From: Desulfuromonadales bacterium
GTDB lineage: Bacteria > Desulfobacterota > Desulfuromonadia > Desulfuromonadales > JAGXHI01
Direction of reading: 5' to 3'
Assembly (NCBI GenBank): GCA_024636295.1
Contig: JAGXHI010000068.1
Span: forward strand, 1 to 64,000
DNA length: 64,000 nt
Below, piece after piece: positions 58,105 through 64,000 of this stretch; the first letter of the stretch is position 1; every line of letters begins with the position of its first letter. Under the pieces are notes generated by a model that made no database searches, was not told the origin of the DNA, and saw only the letters and a program-made list of their open reading frames with translations. The translations under genes were made by a program, and so were the position numbers.

Positions 58105-58739
58105 CGGCCCTCCCGGGGGAAAAGAGAGGCCAGCTCCCCCGGAGAGGAGGCGCGAAAATCATGGGGCACTCCTCCGTCGGTTCCGATTCCCCAGGTGCAA
58201 AAGCAGGTTTTCAGTCCCGCGCCCCTGCCCGCGAGCAGGTCAGTGTGATGGTCTCCGATCATGACGGTCGAGGCCGGATGCGCTCCCAGTTCCCGCATCG
58301 CTTTCAGAACCGGCTCCGGATGGGGTTTTTTCTCCGGACAGCTCCCTCCTCCGATCACGACGGAAAAGAAGGGTGATAAATCCAGTTTTTCAAGGAGTTC
58401 GAGAGAGTGAACCAGAGGCTTATTGGTGACAACCGCCATTTTGCGGCCGCTCTGCAGCGTCAGGAATTCCCGGATGCCGGGATAAACAAGGGTCAGTTCC
58501 GCCAGATTTTCCCGGTAGAGATCGAGAAAACGCTTCAGACGTTCACCGGAAAAGGCGTCGTCCGGCAGAGAGCGGCGCACCAGCATTTCCGAGCCGTCTC
58601 CGATATGGGAGCGGACGGTCGCAAGATCCAGGGGAGGCAGGCCCATTTCCTTGCGGAGCCGGTTGACGGCGGTACAGAGATCTCCCGCCGAATCTACGAG
58701 AGTGCCGTCAAGATCGAAAATAAATGTATCGAAGCGCAT
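58101..58739 (-). CDS. gph: HAD-superfamily phosphatase (phosphoglycolate phosphatase-like)
   Basis: FIFDLDGTLVDSAGDL, VVTNKP, KPHPEPVLKAM, VMIGDHHTDLLAGRGAG. Confidence 0.93.
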   Translation of the reverse strand: MRFDTFIFDLDGTLVDSAGDLCTAVNRLRKEMGLPPLDLATVRSHIGDGSEMLVRRSLPDDAFSGERLKRFLDLYRENLAELTLVYPGIREFLTLQSGRKMAVVTNKPLVHSLELLEKLDLSPFFSVVIGGGSCPEKKPHPEPVLKAMRELGAHPASTVMIGDHHTDLLAGRGAGLKTCFCTWGIGTDGGVPHDFRASSPGELASLFPREGR

Positions 58740-58751
58740 AAGCGAAGCGGC

Positions 58752-60137
58752 TCAGAAAAGTGAGGCGATCCAATTGAAAAATCCCGTATCCTTTGCTTTG
58801 AAGATAAGGACGATGGCCACCGCGGTCGGAGAAACGAAACGGATAAGAAAGTGCCAGGCGGGATAAATCCAGCCTGCGTCTCCGGCGATGAGCTCTTCTT
58901 TCTCCTCGGATCCCTTCCAGAACCACCCCACGTAAATGGAAATCAGCAATCCGCTGATCGGCAGAAGATAGTTGGAGGCGATCAGGTCCATACTGTCGAA
59001 AAAGGTCAGATCACCGATCAGCGTCCAATCGGAAAGCAGATTGTACGAGAGGGCCGTGGGAACGCCGGCGGCAAAGGCCAGGAAGGCAAGGAAGGAGGTC
59101 GCTTTTTTCCGTCCCCACCCTCTTTCATCGATCAAGTAGGCCACCTGGGCTTCGAGCAGGGAAATGGCGCTGGTCAAAGCGGCAAAGGCAAGGAGCAGGA
59201 AGAAAAGGATGGCCAGAACATACCCGCCGGTGATTTTCGAGAAGACCACCGGAATGGTCTTGAAAACCAGCCCCGCGCCTTGACCCGGCGCCATGCCCAC
59301 GGAAAAGACGATGGGAAAGATCGCCAGCCCCGCCATCAGCGCGATCATCGTATCGAGAATCACCACCCGCAGGCTTGCCGAAAGGAGATTTTCGTTCCTG
59401 CTCAGATAGGAGCCGTAGGTAATCATGGCGGCCATGCCCAGGGAAAGGGTAAAGAAGGCGTGTCCCATGGCCTCAAGAACCGAACCGGCGGTAAGCTTGG
59501 TGAAGTCGGGCCGGAACATGAAAACGATTCCCTCCCAGGCGCCTTTGCTGAACATGCCGTTGAGAAAGAGGAGGACCAGCAGGACCAGCAGGATCGGCAT
59601 GAGAATTTTGCTCCAGCGCTCAATCCCCTTCTGCACCCCCCCGATAACGATTCCAAGACAGAGCAGAATGAAAATGACATGCCACAGGAGCTGCCTTGGG
59701 CCGTTTCCGATCAGGCCGTCGAAAATCCCCTCGATCGCCTCGGCGGGCTGTCCGGTAAAGCTCCCGGCAAGAGCCCGGAAGACGTAATCGAGAGTCCAGC
59801 CCGCGACTACCGAATAATAGGAAAGGATGATGAAAGCGGCCGCTACACTCACCCATCCCGCGGACAGCCAGAACGAACGGCGGTGCTCCAGCTGAATAAA
59901 AGCTCCCACTGCATCGCGGCGGGTATGGCGGCCGATCATGAGTTCCGCCATCATGATCGGCAGACCGACGACCACAATGCACCCGAGGTAGACCAGAACA
60001 AAAGCGCCACCGCCGTTCTGGCCGGTGATATAGGGAAATTTCCAGATGTTTCCCAGACCTACCGCGCTGCCGGCGGCCGCAAGGACGAAACCCAGCCGTG
60101 TCGTCCACAGTGCCCGAGTAGAATCGTTGACTTGCAT
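58752..60137 (-). CDS. Sodium-dependent transporter (SNF family)
   Basis: WTTRLGFVLAAAGSAVGLGNIWKFPYITGQNGGGAFVLVYL. Confidence 0.95.
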   Translation of the reverse strand: MQVNDSTRALWTTRLGFVLAAAGSAVGLGNIWKFPYITGQNGGGAFVLVYLGCIVVVGLPIMMAELMIGRHTRRDAVGAFIQLEHRRSFWLSAGWVSVAAAFIILSYYSVVAGWTLDYVFRALAGSFTGQPAEAIEGIFDGLIGNGPRQLLWHVIFILLCLGIVIGGVQKGIERWSKILMPILLVLLVLLFLNGMFSKGAWEGIVFMFRPDFTKLTAGSVLEAMGHAFFTLSLGMAAMITYGSYLSRNENLLSASLRVVILDTMIALMAGLAIFPIVFSVGMAPGQGAGLVFKTIPVVFSKITGGYVLAILFFLLLAFAALTSAISLLEAQVAYLIDERGWGRKKATSFLAFLAFAAGVPTALSYNLLSDWTLIGDLTFFDSMDLIASNYLLPISGLLISIYVGWFWKGSEEKEELIAGDAGWIYPAWHFLIRFVSPTAVAIVLIFKAKDTGFFNWIASLF

Positions 60138-60148
60138 GTCATTTCACC

Positions 60149-60838
60149 TCATTTCATGCGTTCCCCGAAAATGGCGGTGCCGATGCGGACCAAGGTCGCC
60201 CCTTCCTCCACGGCCACCTCGAAATCATGGCTCATGCCCATGGAAAGCTCGCGCATCTCCACGCCCGGTACGGCGCCGTCGCGAATTTTTTCACTCAAAT
60301 CCCGCAATCGCCGGAAATAAGGGCGAACCTCCTCGGGATCCTCGGAAAAAGGGGGCAGGGACATCAGACCGCGAATCCGAACCCGGGGAAGGGTGGCCAC
60401 TTTCCGGACCAGTTCTTCGATATTCTCTTCCGCAGCCCCGGATTTGGATTCCTCCTCCCCCAGGTTCACCTGGAGAAGGATGTCGGCTGACTTCTCCAGC
60501 TTTCCCCACTGGCGGTCGATTTCCCTGGCGAGGGAGAAGCGGTCCACGGAATGAATCAGGGAAACCTTGCCGCGCAGATATTTGACCTTGTTGGACTGGA
60601 GCCCTCCGATAAAATGCCATTCAACCGGAGAACGGACCTCCGCGGTCTTATCCATCAGTTCCTGCACATAGCTTTCGCCGAAAACCCTCTGTCCGGCCGC
60701 GAAAGCCTCCTCGACGAGAGCGGCCGGCTTGATCTTGGAAACCGCGACCAGGCGGACCGCTTCAGGATCCCTTCCGGAGCGTTCGCAGGCGGCGGTGATG
60801 CGATCTCGGATGAGGCGGATATTGTCCTGAATGTTCAT
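60149..60838 (-). CDS. YggS-family PLP homeostasis protein
   Basis: LVAVSKIKPAALVEEAFAAGQRVFGESYVQE, WHFIGGLQSNKVKYL, LSMGMSHDFEVAVEEGATLVRIGTAIFG. Confidence 0.95.
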   Translation of the reverse strand: MNIQDNIRLIRDRITAACERSGRDPEAVRLVAVSKIKPAALVEEAFAAGQRVFGESYVQELMDKTAEVRSPVEWHFIGGLQSNKVKYLRGKVSLIHSVDRFSLAREIDRQWGKLEKSADILLQVNLGEEESKSGAAEENIEELVRKVATLPRVRIRGLMSLPPFSEDPEEVRPYFRRLRDLSEKIRDGAVPGVEMRELSMGMSHDFEVAVEEGATLVRIGTAIFGERMK

Positions 60839-60880
60839 GGGCAGATCGTATCCGATAACTGGAGGTGCGGGGGAGGGGAA

Positions 60881-61510
60881 TCAGGCGAAGAGGCGGATCG
60901 CCCCGAGGCGTTCCAGAACCTCCACCACTTCGCACAGAGGGAGCCCCACCACGTTGGTATAGCTCCCCTCGATGCGTCGCACCATAAAGGCGCCGATCCC
61001 CTGAATGGCGTAGGCGCCCGCCTTGTCGCGGGGTTCTCCGGTGGCAATATACCCTGCGATTTCCGGGTCTGTCAACTTTCTGAATCGGACGATCGTGGAA
61101 ACCATGTCGGAAACAGTGGTCCCGGTGCATCGGTCGTGAACCGCATAACCGGAGAGGACGCGATGATTCCGGCCGGAGAGGGATCGCAGCATCTCCGCAG
61201 CTTCCGTGTCATTTGCCGGTTTGCCCAGGATAGTCCCGTCCCTCAGCACGATGGTGTCGCTGCCGATGAACCAGCGGCCCGGAACCTCCGGGCGGGAGGC
61301 CACTTCGAGGGCTTTGTCACGGCTGAGTCGCAGAACGTGCTCCTCGGGGCTCTCACCCGGCAGAACCTCTTCTTTCGCACGACTCGGCGTCACCGAAAAG
61401 GCGATTCCAAGTCCAGTCAGAAGCTCGCGGCGACGGGGGGAGGCGGAGGCGAGAACGATTGCCGGTTCATTTTTCATGCTGTTCCTCCTGAGCGCATCTG
61501 TTCCTGCCAT
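60881..61510 (-). CDS. maf: Maf-family nucleotide pyrophosphatase (start likely 61477)
   Basis: [42 protein letters not shown]. Confidence 0.94.
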   Translation of the reverse strand: MAGTDALRRNSMKNEPAIVLASASPRRRELLTGLGIAFSVTPSRAKEEVLPGESPEEHVLRLSRDKALEVASRPEVPGRWFIGSDTIVLRDGTILGKPANDTEAAEMLRSLSGRNHRVLSGYAVHDRCTGTTVSDMVSTIVRFRKLTDPEIAGYIATGEPRDKAGAYAIQGIGAFMVRRIEGSYTNVVGLPLCEVVEVLERLGAIRLFA

Positions 61511-62802
61511 TTCTGGATTTCGCCCAGGGCTCGCTCGGCCAGGGCGAGACGCCGCTCGGATTTCCTGCGCCGGCCTTCCAGCGAAGGGAACAATCCGTAA
61601 TTGATGTTCATGGGCTGAAATCCCTCGGGATTCGCCTCGGAGACATGGGACAGCAGCGCCCCCAGTGCGGTGGCGGCTGGAGGAAGAACGATCGGTTCCT
61701 CTTTTAATTGACGGGCCGCGAAAACTCCCGCCATGAAACCCGCAGCCGCTGATTCCACATAGCCTTCGACTCCCGTGATCTGGCCTGCGAAAAAAAATCT
61801 CGGATCCTTCCTGAAACGCAGCGAGCGCTCCAGGCAGACGGGGCCGTTCAGGAAGGTATTGCGGTGCATGCTTCCCATGCGAGCGAAACGGGCGTTTTCA
61901 AGGCCCGGTATAGTGCGGAAGATGCGTCGCTGCTCCGGCCAGGTCAGCTTGGTCTGAAATCCCACCAGGTTGTAGAGGGTGGCATGCGTGTCGTCCTGCC
62001 GCAGCTGCACCACGGCAAAGGGCTCGCATCCGTTGTGGGGATCGGGAAGGCCCACGGGTTTCATGGGACCGAAGGCGAGGGTCATCTCCCCCCGCCGCGC
62101 CATTTCCTCGATCGGCATGCATCCTTCGAAATGTATTATTTTCTCGAATTCTCGCCCCTGAACTTTTTCCGCGGCTCTCAGGTCTTCGATAAACGCATGA
62201 TATTCATCACGGGAAAGAGGGCAATTGACGTAATCGTCGCCCCCCTTGCCATAGCGGGAGGCCTTCCAGGCTTTGGAGAAGTCGATGGAGTCGGCATATA
62301 CGATGGGTGCGATGGAATCATAGAAGTAGAGGTGTTCCGCGCCGGTGAGCCGGGCGATATCACCGGAAAGAGCATCGGAGGTCAGGGGGCCGGAGGCGAC
62401 AATGAGGGCGCCCTCCTCGGGAAGAGAGGTCACCTCTTCGCGCAGAAGTTCAATGCGGGGATGGGAGACGATTCTCTCGGTGATGAATTCGGAGAAGGAT
62501 TCCCGGTCCACCGCCAGCGCGCCCCCCGCGGGAACGGCTGTGGCGTCGGCGGCGCTCATGAACAACGCTCCGCAACGCCGCAGTTCTTCCTTGAGCAGAC
62601 CCACCGCATTGTTCATTCCGGCGCCTCGCAGGCTGTTGGAACAGACCAGCTCCGAGAGTTTTTCCGAGTGATGGGCCGGAGAGAAGCGCCGCGGCTTCAT
62701 TTCGTAAAGGCGCACCCGGATCCCTGCTTCGGCGGCCTGCCAGGCCGCCTCGCAGCCGGCGATGCCGGCCCCGATCACGGTGAGTTGAAGTGAAGGGTTC
62801 AT
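61474..62802 (-). CDS. trmFO: Methylenetetrahydrofolate-tRNA-(uracil-5-)-methyltransferase
   Basis: [66 protein letters not shown]. Confidence 0.96.
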   Translation of the reverse strand: MNPSLQLTVIGAGIAGCEAAWQAAEAGIRVRLYEMKPRRFSPAHHSEKLSELVCSNSLRGAGMNNAVGLLKEELRRCGALFMSAADATAVPAGGALAVDRESFSEFITERIVSHPRIELLREEVTSLPEEGALIVASGPLTSDALSGDIARLTGAEHLYFYDSIAPIVYADSIDFSKAWKASRYGKGGDDYVNCPLSRDEYHAFIEDLRAAEKVQGREFEKIIHFEGCMPIEEMARRGEMTLAFGPMKPVGLPDPHNGCEPFAVVQLRQDDTHATLYNLVGFQTKLTWPEQRRIFRTIPGLENARFARMGSMHRNTFLNGPVCLERSLRFRKDPRFFFAGQITGVEGYVESAAAGFMAGVFAARQLKEEPIVLPPAATALGALLSHVSEANPEGFQPMNINYGLFPSLEGRRRKSERRLALAERALGEIQKWQEQMRSGGTA

Positions 62803-62888
62803 GTTGTTCCTGTTCCTGTCAATCCTCGGTATAAACGCCGACGGCCGGGCGTTCGGGCCCGGCCGTTTTCAGCGAATGAAAAGCGATC

Positions 62889-64000
62889 CTATTTTTTTGC
62901 GCTTTTTCCGGAAGGCGCCTTTTCAGAAGCGGTCTTTTTCTTGGAAGCCGTCTTTTTTCCGGAAGCGGTTTTCTTCGAAGAGGGGCCCTTGGCCGATGCC
63001 TCTTTGGGTGCTTTCTCCGGGGGCGCAATGACCTCGTTCCAGTCACAGCCCTCCCGAGGGCATTTTCGAACCGTACCGAACCTTTTGGTCGTCTTCTCCA
63101 CCACCAGGGGGAATGAGCATTTGGGGCAGGGTTCGGGAATCGGCAGGTCCCAGAGAGCGTATTTGCATTTGGGATAACGGTTGCAGGAGTAGAAGATTTT
63201 GCCGTAGCGGCTCTTCTTCTCCATGAGCTCCCCTTCCTTGCATTCAGGACAGGCTATCCCGAGGGACTTCGGTTTTACCAGGGGTTGTATGTTGCGGCAC
63301 TCCGGGTACGCAGAGCAGGCCAGGAACTTGCCGTACCGGCCTTCCTTGATGAGCATGGGCGCTCCGCACTTGTCGCATTTCTCCTCGGAGAGGACAGGCT
63401 CTTCCCTTTCTTCCGAAGAGAGCGGCTCGGTATGCCGGCACTCGGGGAATCCCGAGCAGGCAAGAAATTTGCCGGCGCGGCCGAGTTTCACCACCAGCGG
63501 TTTTTCACATTTTGGGCAGGTGCGGTCGGTTTTCTCCGTGGTGACATCCTCTTTCGTCACCTCCTGTTCCTTCTGGCGAAGCAGGCTTATGAAAGCTTCC
63601 CAGAAATCCCGAAGAACAGGCTGCCAGCTCTGCTCACCCCGGGAGATGGCATCGAGATTTTCCTCCATCTTCGCGGTGAAGTCGTAATCGACGTACCGCT
63701 CGAAATGCCCCGTAAGCAGATCGCTGACCACCATCCCGACATCCTCGGGATAGAAGGTCCGCTTTTCCAGTTGCACGTACTTGCGCATCACCAATGTGTT
63801 GATAATGGACGCATAGGTGGAGGGGCGGCCGATGCCATATTCCTCCAGGGTCTTGACCAGGCTTGCCTCCGTAAAACGGGGGGGCGGCTGAGTGAAATGC
63901 TGTTCAGGATCCAGCTTTTCGCAGGGGAGTTTTTGCCCTTCATCGAGAGGAGGAAGCATTCCTTCCGCTTTTTCTTCGGCGTCGTCGGTTCCCTCGATGT
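62889..64000 (-). CDS. topA: DNA topoisomerase I, C-terminal part (runs off window end)
   Basis: TQPPPRFTEASLVKTLEEYGIGRPSTYASIINTL; four-Cys zinc-finger repeats; Lys-rich tail. Confidence 0.95.
   Translation of the reverse strand, partial: IEGTDDAEEKAEGMLPPLDEGQKLPCEKLDPEQHFTQPPPRFTEASLVKTLEEYGIGRPSTYASIINTLVMRKYVQLEKRTFYPEDVGMVVSDLLTGHFERYVDYDFTAKMEENLDAISRGEQSWQPVLRDFWEAFISLLRQKEQEVTKEDVTTEKTDRTCPKCEKPLVVKLGRAGKFLACSGFPECRHTEPLSSEEREEPVLSEEKCDKCGAPMLIKEGRYGKFLACSAYPECRNIQPLVKPKSLGIACPECKEGELMEKKSRYGKIFYSCNRYPKCKYALWDLPIPEPCPKCSFPLVVEKTTKRFGTVRKCPREGCDWNEVIAPPEKAPKEASAKGPSSKKTASGKKTASKKKTASEKAPSGKSAKK

Overview
64 kb, GC-rich, gene-dense chromosomal window. Gene content suggests a Desulfuromonadales/Geobacter-like anaerobe (multiheme c-type cytochromes, GEMM riboswitches, acyl-CoA dehydratase activase-like proteins, P-II/AmtB with an ANTAR regulator, TorF-like porin); the taxonomy is inference only. 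No rRNA, tRNA, CRISPR array or intact IS was recognised. The most interesting content is RNA-level or recoded, and mostly absent from the ORF track: (1) two near-identical GEMM-I aptamers with A at the ligand-specificity position (predicted cGAMP-sensing GEMM-Ib), one before an ECF sigma/anti-sigma pair and one, with an intrinsic terminator, before a two-gene lipoprotein operon; (2) a third GEMM-I aptamer that keeps G20, has a compensatory 21/46 pair swap and overlaps a terminator stem, upstream of a 13-CxxCH cytochrome; (3) a FrnE/DsbA-family selenoprotein with in-frame UGA replacing the first Cys of CPWC, followed by a SECIS-like hairpin; (4) an ANTAR dual-hexaloop antitermination leader plus sigma-54 promoter before glnK-amtB, flanked by a GAF-PAS histidine kinase (with its own sigma-54 promoter) and an ANTAR response regulator; (5) two unlisted small Cys-containing ORFs and a MITE-like element with 22-nt inverted ends. 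The remainder is largely housekeeping (uvrD/pcrA, lgt, speA/speE, proC, gph, maf, trmFO, topA and others). All assignments come from reading the sequence; no searches or folding calculations were run.
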